The notes beneath the pieces are model-generated. The model did not search any database. It saw only the letters and a list, made by a program, of their open reading frames with translations, and was not told where the DNA came from. Below, in pieces: positions 1-8,450 of a stretch of 64,000 bases of DNA. How positions within the stretch are numbered: position 1 is the stretch's first letter; each line of letters begins with the position of its first letter. Where the stretch lies: assembly GCF_900103975.1 (NCBI RefSeq), contig NZ_FNIR01000006.1:248001-312000 (forward strand), in the 5' to 3' direction. Source of the DNA: Klenkia soli (GTDB lineage Bacteria > Actinomycetota > Actinomycetes > Mycobacteriales > Geodermatophilaceae). The position numbers and the translations under genes are program-made.

Positions 1-32
1 AGCCGTCGCCGGGTGAAGTTGTGCTGCTTCAT
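1..32 (-). CDS. N-terminus of a secreted protein, probably the sugar-binding protein of the ABC operon (partial)
   Basis: An ATG at 32..30 on the minus strand opens a frame reading MKQHNFTRRR before the window ends. A good ribosome site (GAGGAG) lies about ten bases upstream. The gene follows the two permease genes of the sugar importer in the same direction, and a basic N-terminus ending in a run of arginines suits a Tat or lipoprotein export signal. In RbsA/RbsC-type operons a periplasmic-type sugar-binding protein is the missing component, so that is the likeliest product. Only ten codons are visible; the assignment rests on context. Confidence 0.5.
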   Translation of the reverse strand, partial: MKQHNFTRRR

Positions 33-136
33 CGCTGCTCTCCTCGGAGGTGGTGCTCAGGCGTCGGTGCATCGGTGCCTCGACGTCGGCCGGTGGCCAG
101 GACCTGCGGTGCGGGTGGTGCGGTGCGGGTGGTGCT

Positions 137-173
137 GGGGTGGGTGGTGCAGGGGTGGGTGGTGCAGGGGTGG
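137..173. repeat. G-rich 15-bp direct repeats in the permease/binding-protein gap
   Basis: The 169-base gap between the last permease and the binding-protein start contains about two and a half copies of a 15-base unit close to GGTGGGTGGTGCAGG, within a wider G-rich stretch (about 105-175). On the transcribed minus strand it is C-rich. Nothing looks like a gene or a clear terminator. It may be a slippage-prone spacer that lets the binding protein be expressed differently from the permeases. Confidence 0.5.
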
Positions 174-201
174 AGGTCCGACCGGGGCCGGACCGTCCCG
201 G

Positions 202-1296
202 TCAGGGGGTGGGTGCGGGGGTGGGCGGCGGTGGGGCGGGTCGGCCCCGGCCGCGCAGCGCGGTGCGGACCCGCCGGCCGGCGGCGGCGGCGTTGGGCAC
301 CAGGACGCTGGCCAGCAGCAGGCCGCCGGTGACGATGTTCTGCACCTCGGCCTGGACCTGCTGCTGGGTCAGCGCCTGCTGCAGGACCGCCACGATCGCC
401 AGGGACAGCACGACCCCGGCCACCGTGCCGCGGCCGCCGAAGATGGAGACGCCGCCGAAGAGCACGACGGCCACGACGGTGAGCTCGAGACCGAACCCGG
501 CCGAGTAGCTCGCCGAGGAGTTCTTCAGGGCGAACAGGACGCCGGCCAGGGAGCAGACGAGCCCGGAGAGGACGAAGAGCTCGAACCGCACGCGGGTGAC
601 CCGGATGCCGGCGAACTCGGCGGCCTCGGGCTGGAGCCCGATCGCGTAGAGCGACCGGCCCGAGGGCGTGGCGTGCACGAAGGTCGCGGTCGCGACGGCG
701 AGGACGGTGAACACCGCGATCGAGTACGGGACCTGCGTGCCCGGGATGGGCAGCACCCCGAGGGTGGCCACCTCGGTGGGGAACGGGGTGGTGGTGGGGT
801 TGGGCAGGATGATCTGGGCGATGCCGCGGAAGAGCGTCAGGGAGCCGATGGTCACCGCGATGGACGGCAGCCCCAGGTAGGCGATCAGGTAGCCGTTGAG
901 GGCGCCGCCGACCAGCCCGGTCACCAGGGCGGCGGCCACGGCGACGCCGAAGGACGTGCCCGACTGCCACAGCACGCCCATGACCGCCCCGGACAGGGCG
1001 AGCATGGCGGCCACCGACAGGTCGATCTCGCCGATCAGGACGATCATCAGCAGCGGGAGAGCCATGATGGCGATCTCGCCGATGTTCAGCCCGGCGAAGA
1101 AGAACGTCGTCCCGGTGAAGAACCGGGCGGACCCGTTCGACCCGATCAGCAAGGTCAGCAGCAGGATCGCCACCAGGGCGGTCTCCCACCGCAGGGCCAG
1201 GCGCCACCGGGGCGGGCGTGCGGTGTCGACGCCCTCGTAGGTGGGCGCGGGCCCGCTGTCCCGGGGGGTCTCGGCGTGGACCGCGGTCTCAGACAT
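202..1296 (-). CDS. Sugar ABC transporter permease (RbsC/RhaP-Q type), second of two
   Basis: Membrane permease of a carbohydrate ABC importer, BPD_transp_2 (RbsC) family, 364 residues. After a polar N-terminus of about 35 residues come many hydrophobic helices. Family blocks include the ALPLLMIVLIGEIDLSVAAM segment, a YAIG loop followed by AAEFAGI (the ATPase-contact region), and VLFGGVSIFGGRGT near the end. I start at the ATG at 1296, with AAGGAG just upstream; longer upstream frames lack family similarity. It overlaps the preceding permease by 8 bases, so the two are translated together. Two different permeases served by one double ATPase is the arrangement of rhamnose (RhaTPQ) and AI-2 (Lsr) importers. 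The proline-rich C-terminal tail is probably a non-essential extension. Confidence 0.9.
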   Translation of the reverse strand: MSETAVHAETPRDSGPAPTYEGVDTARPPRWRLALRWETALVAILLLTLLIGSNGSARFFTGTTFFFAGLNIGEIAIMALPLLMIVLIGEIDLSVAAMLALSGAVMGVLWQSGTSFGVAVAAALVTGLVGGALNGYLIAYLGLPSIAVTIGSLTLFRGIAQIILPNPTTTPFPTEVATLGVLPIPGTQVPYSIAVFTVLAVATATFVHATPSGRSLYAIGLQPEAAEFAGIRVTRVRFELFVLSGLVCSLAGVLFALKNSSASYSAGFGLELTVVAVVLFGGVSIFGGRGTVAGVVLSLAIVAVLQQALTQQQVQAEVQNIVTGGLLLASVLVPNAAAAGRRVRTALRGRGRPAPPPPTPAPTP

Positions 1297-2338
1297 CGCG
1301 GTGGGCTCCTTCCTGGGTCCGCAGCTTGCGGGCGATGCGGAGGCTGAGCGAGCGGTCGAAGGCGATGGCCGCCAGCAGCAGGGCGCCGGCGATGGCATCG
1401 GTCCAGAAGCCGGAGATGCGGCTGGAGACCAGGGCCTGGTCGATCGTGTTGAGCAGGACGGCGGCCAGCGCGGCGCCGATCACGGTCCCGCTCCCGCCGA
1501 AGATCGCGACCCCGCCGACGACGACCGCGGCGACGACCAGGAACTCGTAGCCGCGCCCGGCGGTGACGTCGACCTGGGCGAACAGCGCGACGAAGAGGGC
1601 GCCGGTGAGGCCGGCGAGGGAACCGCTGACCAGGAAGGCGGTGAAGACCCGCTTCTGGGTGGGGATGCCGGCGAGCTCGGCGGCGTCCGGGTTGGAGCCG
1701 ATGGCGTACAGGTCGCGGGCCGACCGGAAGGACCGCATCGCGTAGGCGGCGACCAGCACGACGACCAGCACCAGGAGGAACAGGACCGGGACGCCGAGCA
1801 CGGTCTCGAACCCGATCCGCTGGAAGCCCCGCGGGATGGACTGCGGGTTGATGATCACGCCGTCGACGAGGAGGCCGTCCAGCCCCCGGATGACGTACAG
1901 CCCGGCGAGGGTCACCACCAGGCTGGGGACCCGGAACAGGGTGACGACGGCACCGTTCACCGCGCCGAAGAAGGCGCCGACCGCGATGCCCACGACGAAG
2001 CCGAGCAGGATCGGCGTGCCGGGGTGGTCGCGGAAGGTCATCCCGACCACGTAGGCCGAGATGCCCACCACCGACCCCACGGACAGGTCGACGTTGCGGG
2101 TGACGATCACCATCGTCTGCCCGACGGTGAGGAGGGCGATCAGCGAGGCGCCCAGCAGCAGCTGCTGGATGCTGTTGGCGCTGGCGAAGGCGTCGTTCTT
2201 GACCGTCGCCGCGACGAAGACGACGACGATCAGCAGGGCGATGCCGGTCTCCCGGGCGCGCAGCAGACCGCCGAGGCGGGCGCCCACCGGGGTCCGCGTC
2301 GATCCGGCGGGGGTGGGACGGGGCAGGGTCGCGGTCAC
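1289..2338 (-). CDS. Sugar ABC transporter permease (RbsC type), first of two
   Basis: Membrane permease of the same importer, 349 residues, with about ten hydrophobic segments beginning near residue 25. RbsC-family blocks are visible: [19 protein letters not shown], the loop [15 protein letters not shown] that contacts the ATPase, and [18 protein letters not shown]. The start is the GTG at 2338, whose bases overlap the stop of the ATPase gene (GTGA), indicating translational coupling; a much longer open frame upstream only runs over the ATPase gene. It pairs with the second permease downstream, probably as a heterodimer, to form the channel. Confidence 0.9.
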   Translation of the reverse strand: MTATLPRPTPAGSTRTPVGARLGGLLRARETGIALLIVVVFVAATVKNDAFASANSIQQLLLGASLIALLTVGQTMVIVTRNVDLSVGSVVGISAYVVGMTFRDHPGTPILLGFVVGIAVGAFFGAVNGAVVTLFRVPSLVVTLAGLYVIRGLDGLLVDGVIINPQSIPRGFQRIGFETVLGVPVLFLLVLVVVLVAAYAMRSFRSARDLYAIGSNPDAAELAGIPTQKRVFTAFLVSGSLAGLTGALFVALFAQVDVTAGRGYEFLVVAAVVVGGVAIFGGSGTVIGAALAAVLLNTIDQALVSSRISGFWTDAIAGALLLAAIAFDRSLSLRIARKLRTQEGAHRDV

Positions 2339-3855
2339 GCTGTGGCTCCAGAGGTCAGGCCGGACGCCGCGCGCATGATCGAGTCCTCGTCCGCGTCGGC
2401 CCGCGAGAGCTCGGCGGTGATCCGGCCCTCGTGGAGCACCAGGACGCGGTCGGCCATGCCGAGGACCTCGGGGAGCTCGGAGGAGATCATGAGGACGGCC
2501 ATGCCGGCGGCGACCAGGGAGTCGATGATGCGGTGGACCTCGGCCTTGGTGCCGACGTCGATGCCGCGGGTCGGTTCGTCGATGATGAGCAGCTGCGGGT
2601 CCCGGCTGAGCCACTTGCCCAGCACGACCTTCTGCTGGTTGCCGCCGGACAGCGTGGACGCCGGGTTGCCCAGCCTGCCGAACTTCAGCTGCAGGCGACG
2701 GGCCCAGTCGGCGGCCAGCTTCCGCTCGGCCGACCGGCGCAGCAGACCCCCGGTGGCGAGCCGGCCGAGGGAGGCCAGCGCCATGTTCTGGTCGATCGGG
2801 AGGTCCATGACCAGGCCCTGCTGACGACGGTCCTCGGGCACCAGCGCGATGCCCGCGGCCATCGCGGCGCGCGGTCGGTGGGCGGGGAGGACCTCGCCGA
2901 GCACCGACACCGTCCCGGTCGTGCGGGGATCGATGCCGAAGACGGCCCGGGCCACCTCGCTGCGCCCAGCGCCCACCAGACCGGCCAGGGCGACGATCTC
3001 ACCCCGTCGCACCTGGAAGGAGATGTCGGAGAACACGCCGTCCTCGCTCATGCCGTCGACGTCGAGGACGACCTGACCGGGCTCGGTGGTGGTCTTGGGG
3101 AACAGGGCGTCGAGGTCCCGGCCGACCATCGACCGGATGATCTCGTCGACGGTGACCTCGTCGATCGGCGCGGTGCGGACGAACCGGCCGTCGCGCATGA
3201 TCGTGACGCGCTGGCAGCTGGCGTAGACCTCCTCGAGCCGGTGGCTGATGAACATGACGGCGGCGCCCTCGGCGCGCAGCGTCTCCATCACGTCGAACAG
3301 CCGTCGGACCTCGACGCCGGTCAGCGCGGCGGTCGGCTCGTCCATGACCAGCACCCGGGCGTTCAGCGACAGGGCCTTGGCGATCTCGACGATCTGCTGG
3401 TCGGCGACCGACAGCCCGCGGGCGGGCCGCGAGGGGTCCAGGACCACCCCGAGGCGGGCGAACACCTCCCGCGCGGCGGCGTTCATCGCGCGCCGGTCGA
3501 TGCGCCGACCGGCCACCGTGGGCTGGCGGCCCATGTAGATGTTCTCCGCGACGGTGAGGTCGGGGAACAGCGTGGGCTCCTGGTAGATGATCGAGACACC
3601 GGCGTCGCGGGCGTCGGAGGGGCCGGCGAACACCACCGGTGCGCCGCCGACGACCAGCGACCCGGCGTCGGGCTGGTGCACGCCCGCGAGGATCTTCACC
3701 AGGGTGGACTTCCCGGCCCCGTTCTCGCCGAGGAGGGCGTGCGCCTCGCCCGGGTAGAGGGTGATGGAGCCGTCGACGAGGGCGCGGACCGCCCCGAAGC
3801 TCTTCTCGGCCCGGTCCAGGACGAGAAGCGGGTCGTGCGGGGCGGCGGTGGCCAT
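2335..3855 (-). CDS. Sugar ABC transporter double ATPase (RbsA/RhaT type)
   Basis: Cytoplasmic ATPase with two fused nucleotide-binding domains, 506 residues, the usual RbsA/MglA/RhaT length. Domain 1 has Walker [10 protein letters not shown] (about 43-51), a degenerate signature (LSVADQQ) and Walker [12 protein letters not shown]. Domain 2 has a degenerate Walker A (GLVGAGRSE), canonical signature LSGGNQQKV and Walker [13 protein letters not shown]. This asymmetry, with a non-hydrolysing second P-loop, is typical of CUT2 importers. The ATG at 3855 has a strong GAGGAGGAC ribosome site. It is the first gene of the leftward operon and lies opposite the LacI-type regulator across three operator-like sites, so sugar-inducible repression is likely. 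Substrate is not decided by sequence; rhamnose is favoured by the two-permease layout and the rhamnosidases elsewhere in the window. Confidence 0.93.
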   Translation of the reverse strand: MATAAPHDPLLVLDRAEKSFGAVRALVDGSITLYPGEAHALLGENGAGKSTLVKILAGVHQPDAGSLVVGGAPVVFAGPSDARDAGVSIIYQEPTLFPDLTVAENIYMGRQPTVAGRRIDRRAMNAAAREVFARLGVVLDPSRPARGLSVADQQIVEIAKALSLNARVLVMDEPTAALTGVEVRRLFDVMETLRAEGAAVMFISHRLEEVYASCQRVTIMRDGRFVRTAPIDEVTVDEIIRSMVGRDLDALFPKTTTEPGQVVLDVDGMSEDGVFSDISFQVRRGEIVALAGLVGAGRSEVARAVFGIDPRTTGTVSVLGEVLPAHRPRAAMAAGIALVPEDRRQQGLVMDLPIDQNMALASLGRLATGGLLRRSAERKLAADWARRLQLKFGRLGNPASTLSGGNQQKVVLGKWLSRDPQLLIIDEPTRGIDVGTKAEVHRIIDSLVAAGMAVLMISSELPEVLGMADRVLVLHEGRITAELSRADADEDSIMRAASGLTSGATA

Positions 3856-3895
3856 GCCCGGTCCTCCTCGATGACGTGGTGCGTCGGAGCGGCTG

Positions 3896-3907
3896 TGAAA
3901 CGGTTCA
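3896..3907. promoter_or_regulatory. LacI-type operator O1
   Basis: TGAAACGGTTCA, a near-palindrome (10 of 12 positions) with the central CG typical of LacI-family operators. It sits 41-52 bases upstream of the ATPase start, where binding would block the leftward operon. Confidence 0.6.
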
Positions 3908-3941
3908 TCCGACGTGTGGCGCAGACCATAAGAGCGTCCCC

Positions 3942-3953
3942 GGACACGTGTCA
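3942..3953. promoter_or_regulatory. LacI-type operator O2 over the leftward -35 box
   Basis: The minus strand reads TTGACACGTGTCCG. GACACGTGTC is a perfect 10-base palindrome with a central CG, and the leading TTGACA (complement of 3949-3954) is a consensus -35 box for the leftward operon. The -10 is less clear (TTATGG or TCTTAT near 3926-3934). A repressor here would directly occlude the -35. Confidence 0.55.
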
Positions 3954-4005
3954 AGCACCACAGCGATGCGTGATCTGAGCGAGATCTGAGCCGGTATGCA
4001 GTGGT

Positions 4006-4017
4006 TGACACGTTTCA
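4006..4017. promoter_or_regulatory. LacI-type operator O3 over the regulator's -35 box
   Basis: TGACACGTTTCA, halves matching at all but one pair, with a central CG. With the preceding T it makes TTGACA (4005-4010), a consensus -35, followed after 16 bases by GACGAT (4027-4032) as a possible -10. This suggests the lacI-family gene starting at 4097 represses itself. Confidence 0.6.
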
Positions 4018-4096
4018 TATCCGTGCGACGATGACGTGACCTCGACCACCGGCGCGCCGTCGTCCGGGGTCCTGCAGACCTGCCCCGAGGAGCCCC

Positions 4097-5134
4097 GTGT
4101 CCGCCAGCATCCGCGACGTCGCCCGGCGTGCCGGCGTCTCGCTGGGCACGGTCAGCAACGTGCTCAACCGGCCCGACCAGGTCAGCGTCGGCAGTCGGGA
4201 GCGGGTGCTCGCCGCGATCGCCGAGCTGGGCTTCGTGCGCAACGAGTCGGCCCGTCAGCTGCGCGCCGGCACCTCCCGCACGCTGGGCCTGGTCGTCCTG
4301 GACATCGCCAACCCGTTCTTCACCGACGTCGCCCGCGGGGTGTCCGAGGTGGCCGACGACGCCGGCCTCGCCGTGATCCTCTGCAACTCCGACGACCGCC
4401 CGGCCAAGGAGTCGGCCTACCTCGACCTGCTCGCCGAGCAGCGGGTGCAGGGGGTGCTGATCACGCCCACGGCCGACCTGGCGCCGCACCTGGACTCGCT
4501 GCGCCGGCGGGGTGTGCCGGTCGTGCTGGTCGACCGTCGGGCCACGGGCCCGGGTCAGTGCTCGGTCGCCGTCGACGACGTCCTGGGCGGGCGCCTGGCG
4601 GCCGACCACCTCATCGAGCGGGGCCACCGGCGCATCGCCTTCGTCGGCGGCTCGTCGGGGCTCCCGCAGATCGAGGAGCGGCACGCGGGCGTGGTCGCGG
4701 CCGTCCGCGACCAGTGGGGCGACGAGGACTCCCTGACGGTCTTCGCCCCCGACGTGCTCACGGTCGCCACCGGGCGGGAGGCGGCCGCGCAGATCGTCGG
4801 CATGCCCGCTGCGGTGCGCCCGACCGCAGTCATCTGCGCCAACGACCTGCTGGCCCTCGGCGTGCTGCAGGAGATGACCCGGCACGGCGTGCGGGTGCCC
4901 GAGGAGTGCGCCATCGTCGGCTACGACGACATCGAGTTCGCCGCGGCCGCGGCCGTGCCGCTGACCTCGGTGCGCAAGCCCCGGCAGGAGATGGGCCGCC
5001 GGGCTGCCGAGCTGCTGCTGGCCGAGGCCGGCGACGACCACGTGCACGAGCAGATCGTCTACGAACCCGTGCTGGTGGTGCGGGAGTCCTCCATGGCCCG
5101 CCGGTCCACCGCGCAGGGGGAGCGCACCGCGTGA
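4097..5134 (+). CDS. LacI-family transcriptional regulator
   Basis: DNA-binding repressor of 345 residues. The N-terminal helix-turn-helix and hinge are classic ([20 protein letters not shown], about residues 5-24, then the hinge region ending in ARQLRAG), followed by a periplasmic-binding-protein-like effector domain with the C-terminal VGYDDIEFA and LTSVRKP blocks. It starts at a GTG at 4097 with GAGGAG upstream. It is divergent from the sugar importer with three operator-like sites between them and is followed 40 bases later by the lactate dehydrogenase-like gene, which it may also control. The effector is probably the imported sugar or a catabolite of it. Confidence 0.92.
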   Translation: MSASIRDVARRAGVSLGTVSNVLNRPDQVSVGSRERVLAAIAELGFVRNESARQLRAGTSRTLGLVVLDIANPFFTDVARGVSEVADDAGLAVILCNSDDRPAKESAYLDLLAEQRVQGVLITPTADLAPHLDSLRRRGVPVVLVDRRATGPGQCSVAVDDVLGGRLAADHLIERGHRRIAFVGGSSGLPQIEERHAGVVAAVRDQWGDEDSLTVFAPDVLTVATGREAAAQIVGMPAAVRPTAVICANDLLALGVLQEMTRHGVRVPEECAIVGYDDIEFAAAAAVPLTSVRKPRQEMGRRAAELLLAEAGDDHVHEQIVYEPVLVVRESSMARRSTAQGERTA

Positions 5135-5174
5135 CCCACCGGATCCCCGTCCCCGACACCCGCGAGGTGCTGTG

Positions 5175-6413
5175 ATGTCCCCGACCCGCCGTCAGGCGCC
5201 CCGACCCGCCGAGCTGCTCGAGCTCGTGAAGTTCAAGAAGCCCGAGCTGGACGGCCGCAAGCGCCGGCTGGAGTCGGCGCTGACCATCGCCGACCTGCGC
5301 ACGATCGCCAAGCGCCGCACCCCGCGGGCGGCGTTCGACTACACCGACGGCGCCGCCGAGGGCGAGCTGTCGCTGGCCCGGGCGCGCCAGGCGTTCGCCG
5401 ACGTCGAGTTCCACCCCGACGTGCTGCGCCCGGCGGTCGACGTCGACACCTCGGTGCAGGTCCTGGGCGGGCCGAGCGCGCTGCCCTTCGGCATCGCGCC
5501 GACCGGGTTCACCCGGCTCATGCAGACCGAGGGCGAGAGCGCCGGGGCCGGTGCCGCCGGTGCCGCCGGCATCCCGTTCACCCTGTCCACGCTGGGCACC
5601 ACGACGATCGAGGACGTGAAGGCGGCCAACCCGCGCGGCCGCAACTGGTTCCAGCTCTACGTGATGCGCGACCGGTCGATCTCCTACGGCCTGGTCGAGC
5701 GGGCCGCGGCCGCCGGGTTCGACACCCTGCAGTTCACCGTCGACACCCCGATCGCCGGGGCCCGGCTGCGGGACAAGCGCAACGGATTCTCCATCCCGCC
5801 GCAGCTGACCGCGGGCACCGTGCTCAACGCCGCCGTCCGGCCCTGGTGGTGGTGGGACTTCCTGACCACCCCGAAGCTGGAGTTCGCCTCGCTGTCGACC
5901 ACCGGCGGCACCGTGGCCGACCTGCTCGACATGGCCATGGACCCGACCATCAGCTACGACGACCTCGACGTCATCCGGGGCATGTGGCCGGGCAAGCTCG
6001 TGGTCAAGGGCGTGCAGTCCGTGGCCGACGCCGCGAAGCTGATGGACGCCGGGGTCGACGGCATCGTGCTGTCCAACCACGGCGGGCGGCAGCTCGACCG
6101 CGCCCCGGTGCCCTTCCACCTGCTGCCGGCCGTGCGCAAGGAGCTCGGCGACGACGCCTGCGTCATGGTCGACACCGGGATCATGAACGGCGCCGACGTC
6201 GTCGCCGCGATGGCGCTGGGTGCCTCGTTCACCCTGATCGGCCGGGCCTACCTCTACGGCCTCATGGCCGGCGGGCGCCAGGGCGTCGACCGCACCATCG
6301 AGATCCTCCGGTCGGAGGTCGTGCGCACCATGCGCCTGCTGGGGGTCAGCTCGATCGCCGAGCTCGAGCCCCGGCACGTCACCCAGCTGCACCGCCTGCT
6401 GCCCCGCGGCTGA
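5175..6413 (+). CDS. lldD: FMN-dependent alpha-hydroxy-acid dehydrogenase (L-lactate dehydrogenase-like)
   Basis: Oxidises an L-2-hydroxy acid, probably L-lactate to pyruvate, passing electrons via FMN. The 412-residue sequence has the family's active-site set: Tyr56 in FDYTDGAAE, Tyr in WFQLYVMRD, Lys in LVVKGVQS, and His302/Arg305 in SNHGGRQLD, plus the phosphate-binding [11 protein letters not shown] and IGRAYLYG blocks. A GTG three bases upstream (5172) is an alternative start; GAGGTG precedes both. It lies 40 bases after the LacI regulator. L-rhamnose or L-fucose breakdown yields L-lactaldehyde and then L-lactate, which would explain its place beside a rhamnose-type importer. Related mandelate or glycolate oxidases are alternatives. 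Its 3' end overlaps the convergent hxlR gene by 35 bases. Confidence 0.85.
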   Translation: MSPTRRQAPRPAELLELVKFKKPELDGRKRRLESALTIADLRTIAKRRTPRAAFDYTDGAAEGELSLARARQAFADVEFHPDVLRPAVDVDTSVQVLGGPSALPFGIAPTGFTRLMQTEGESAGAGAAGAAGIPFTLSTLGTTTIEDVKAANPRGRNWFQLYVMRDRSISYGLVERAAAAGFDTLQFTVDTPIAGARLRDKRNGFSIPPQLTAGTVLNAAVRPWWWWDFLTTPKLEFASLSTTGGTVADLLDMAMDPTISYDDLDVIRGMWPGKLVVKGVQSVADAAKLMDAGVDGIVLSNHGGRQLDRAPVPFHLLPAVRKELGDDACVMVDTGIMNGADVVAAMALGASFTLIGRAYLYGLMAGGRQGVDRTIEILRSEVVRTMRLLGVSSIAELEPRHVTQLHRLLPRG

Positions 6414-6903
6414 GCCGCGAGCCGCGGGCGGGGGAGACGGCCAGCTCGCCCAGCGGGACGGGGTGGTCGTGCTCGCAGCGCACCTCGACCCGCACGGCGC
6501 CGCCGCAGTCGCGGTGGTGCAGCTCGAGCGGGCCGCGGCCGTCGGGCGTGCGGTGCCGCGAGCCCCACGCGAAGAGGCCGAGCACCACCGGCAGGAGGTC
6601 GCGGCCCGAGTCGGTGAGCACGTACTCGTGGCGCGTCCGCGTGCCGGGCTCCCGGTAGGGCACCGTGGTGAGCACCCCGACCTCGACCAGCTCGCGCAGG
6701 CGGGCCGCGGCCACGGCGTCGGTGATGCGGACCCGGGCGGCGAAGTCCTGGAACCGCCGCGTGCCGTAGTAGGCCTCGCGCAGCAGCAGCATGGCCGACC
6801 GGGTGCCGACGACGTCCAGCGCGGAGCGGACGGGGCACGCCTCGTCCCGCCACCGGCTGCGGTCGGCGAGCCCGCCCTCGAGGACGGCGGTGTGCTGGTC
6901 CAC
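6379..6903 (-). CDS. HxlR-family transcriptional regulator
   Basis: Winged helix-turn-helix regulator of 174 residues. The HxlR signature is clear: CPV at about 23-25 (the cysteine often used for thiol or electrophile sensing), the [20 protein letters not shown] helix, [19 protein letters not shown] for recognition, and a wing [10 protein letters not shown]. An unusual C-terminal half with two further Cys ([15 protein letters not shown]) resembles a small zinc or ligand-binding extension. It starts at GTG 6903, 53 bases from the divergent exporter gene, and so most likely controls that exporter in response to a toxic compound. Its tail overlaps lldD on the opposite strand. Confidence 0.88.
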   Translation of the reverse strand: MDQHTAVLEGGLADRSRWRDEACPVRSALDVVGTRSAMLLLREAYYGTRRFQDFAARVRITDAVAAARLRELVEVGVLTTVPYREPGTRTRHEYVLTDSGRDLLPVVLGLFAWGSRHRTPDGRGPLELHHRDCGGAVRVEVRCEHDHPVPLGELAVSPARGSRLSRGAAGGAAG

Positions 6904-6932
6904 GACAGTGCCTCCTGGCTTGTGCTGACCGG

Positions 6933-6975
6933 AGCCAGACCTCTACGTTGCTGGCTGTGCCCAACCCTAGCCAGC
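6933..6975. promoter_or_regulatory. Phased inverted repeats between hxlR and the exporter gene
   Basis: Three alternating copies of the same hexamer occur at 18-base steps: AGCCAG (6933-6938), CTGGCT (6951-6956) and AGCCAG (6969-6974). Each neighbouring pair forms an inverted repeat with 12 bases between arms; the second pair extends to GCTGGCT/AGCCAGC. The array covers the exporter start and lies next to hxlR, as expected for an HxlR operator. Confidence 0.45.
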
Positions 6976-8393
6976 GCACGTCGCTCGTGCTCGCCGTGCT
7001 CTCGGTGGCCGCGTTCGTGGCCAGCCTGGACGTCTTCATCGTCAACGTCGCGTTCGACGACATCGGCGCCGACTTCACCGGCTCGACGCTGTCGCAGCTG
7101 TCCTGGGTGCTCAACGCCTACGCGATCGTCTACGCCGCGCTGCTGGTCCCCGCGGGCCGGATCGCCGACCGGTACGGCCGCAAGGGCGGGTTCCTGCTCG
7201 GCCTCGGGGTGTTCACCGCGGCGAGCGCGGCCTGCGCGGCCGCCGACGGGGTCTGGTGGCTGGTGGCCTTCCGGGCGGTGCAGGCAGTGGGGGCCGCGCT
7301 GCTGACCCCGGCCAGCCTGGGCCTGGTCATCGCGTCGGTGCCGCCCGAGCGGCGGGCCGGGGCGGTGCGGATCTGGGCGAGCACCGGTGCGGTGGCCGCC
7401 GCGCTGGGCCCGGCCGTCGGCGGCGTGCTGGTCGAGGCCTCGTGGCGCTGGGTGTTCCTGGTCAACCTGCCGATCGGCGCGGTGGCGCTGGTCGGCGCCG
7501 CCCTGCTGGTGCCGCGCTCGCGCGACGAGGCCGCGTCGTCCCTGCCCGACGTCCGGGGTGCGGTCCTGCTCGCCCTCGCCATCGGCGCCCTCACCCTGGG
7601 GCTGGTCGAGGGCCCCGACTGGGGGTGGGGGTCGGCCCGCACCAGCGCGGCGTGGGTGGTCAGCGTCGTGGCGCTGGGCGGGTTCCTGCTCAGCTCGCGG
7701 CGGCACGCCTCGCCGGTGGTCGACCCGGCCCTGCTGCGGGTGCGCGCCTTCGTCTGGGCCAACGCGACCTCGCTGCTGTTCGCCGTGCCCTTCGCCGCCG
7801 CGCTGCTGACCAACATCCTCTGGATGCAGCAGGTGTGGGGCTACTCGGCGATCCGCACGGGCCTGGCCATCGCGCCCGGCCCGCTCATGGTGCCGGTCTT
7901 CGCCGCGGTCTCCCACCGCCTGGCCCGGCGGTTCCCGGTCGGGTGGCTGGTGGCGTTCGGCTGCGTGCTGCTCGGGGCCGGCGGAGTGCTCACCGCCGCG
8001 TCGGTCGGGCCCACCCCCGACTACGTCGGCGACCTCCTGCCCGGGTGGCTGATCGGCGGCGTGGGGGTCGGGTTCGCCCTGCCGTCGATCCTGTCGTCGG
8101 CCACGGCCGACCTGCCCCCGGCCCGGGCGGCCACCGGCAGCGCGGTGGTGAACATGAGCCGGCAGATCGGCACGGCGCTCGGGGTCAGCCTCGTCGTCGC
8201 CGTCCTGGGCACCCCGGTCGGGTTCGACGCGGCCCGGACGGCGTTCCGGTACACGTGGTGGGCGCTGGCCGCGGTCGCCGTCCTCGCGGCCCTCGCCGCC
8301 CCCGGCATGACCCCGCGGCGCCCCGGTGGGGGTAGCGGTGCGGGGACGGAAACGGTGCCGACGTCTGCGGGTCTGGCGGGGTCGCAGACGTAA
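6957..8393 (+). CDS. MFS drug exporter, DHA2 (EmrB/QacA) family
   Basis: Proton-driven multidrug efflux protein in the cytoplasmic membrane, about 478 residues with roughly 14 hydrophobic segments. Helix 1 carries DVFIVNVAFDDIG (DHA2 motif D1), the loop 2-3 motif is GRIADRYGRKGG, and motif C appears as GPAVGGVLVE. I prefer the GTG at 6957 (PNPSQRTSLV) to the in-frame TTG at 6948; neither has a strong ribosome site. The gene is divergent from hxlR and probably repressed by it. The substrate is unknown. Confidence 0.88.
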   Translation: MPNPSQRTSLVLAVLSVAAFVASLDVFIVNVAFDDIGADFTGSTLSQLSWVLNAYAIVYAALLVPAGRIADRYGRKGGFLLGLGVFTAASAACAAADGVWWLVAFRAVQAVGAALLTPASLGLVIASVPPERRAGAVRIWASTGAVAAALGPAVGGVLVEASWRWVFLVNLPIGAVALVGAALLVPRSRDEAASSLPDVRGAVLLALAIGALTLGLVEGPDWGWGSARTSAAWVVSVVALGGFLLSSRRHASPVVDPALLRVRAFVWANATSLLFAVPFAAALLTNILWMQQVWGYSAIRTGLAIAPGPLMVPVFAAVSHRLARRFPVGWLVAFGCVLLGAGGVLTAASVGPTPDYVGDLLPGWLIGGVGVGFALPSILSSATADLPPARAATGSAVVNMSRQIGTALGVSLVVAVLGTPVGFDAARTAFRYTWWALAAVAVLAALAAPGMTPRRPGGGSGAGTETVPTSAGLAGSQT

Positions 8394-8427
8394 CGGCATC
8401 TCGTTCCGGACGTCACCCGGGCGACAC
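8390..8427 (+). promoter_or_regulatory. Possible GlnR-type nitrogen-control box upstream of the Nit1C cluster
   Basis: Four pentamers at exact 11-base spacing: GTAAC-N6-TCGTT-N6-GTCAC-N6-GACAC. Actinobacterial GlnR sites are pairs of GTnAC/GnAAC half-sites with this spacing; three of the four fit. It ends 23 bases before the amidohydrolase ATG and overlaps the exporter's stop codon. Related genes are nitrogen-starvation-induced in other bacteria, which makes the site attractive but unproven. Confidence 0.35.
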
Positions 8428-8450
8428 ACCCCGGGACGACGGTTCTCCCC

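Noticed and set aside
137-173. G-rich repeat as a CRISPR-like or minisatellite locus
   Set aside because: Only about two and a half 15-base units with no spacers; it is a short direct repeat.
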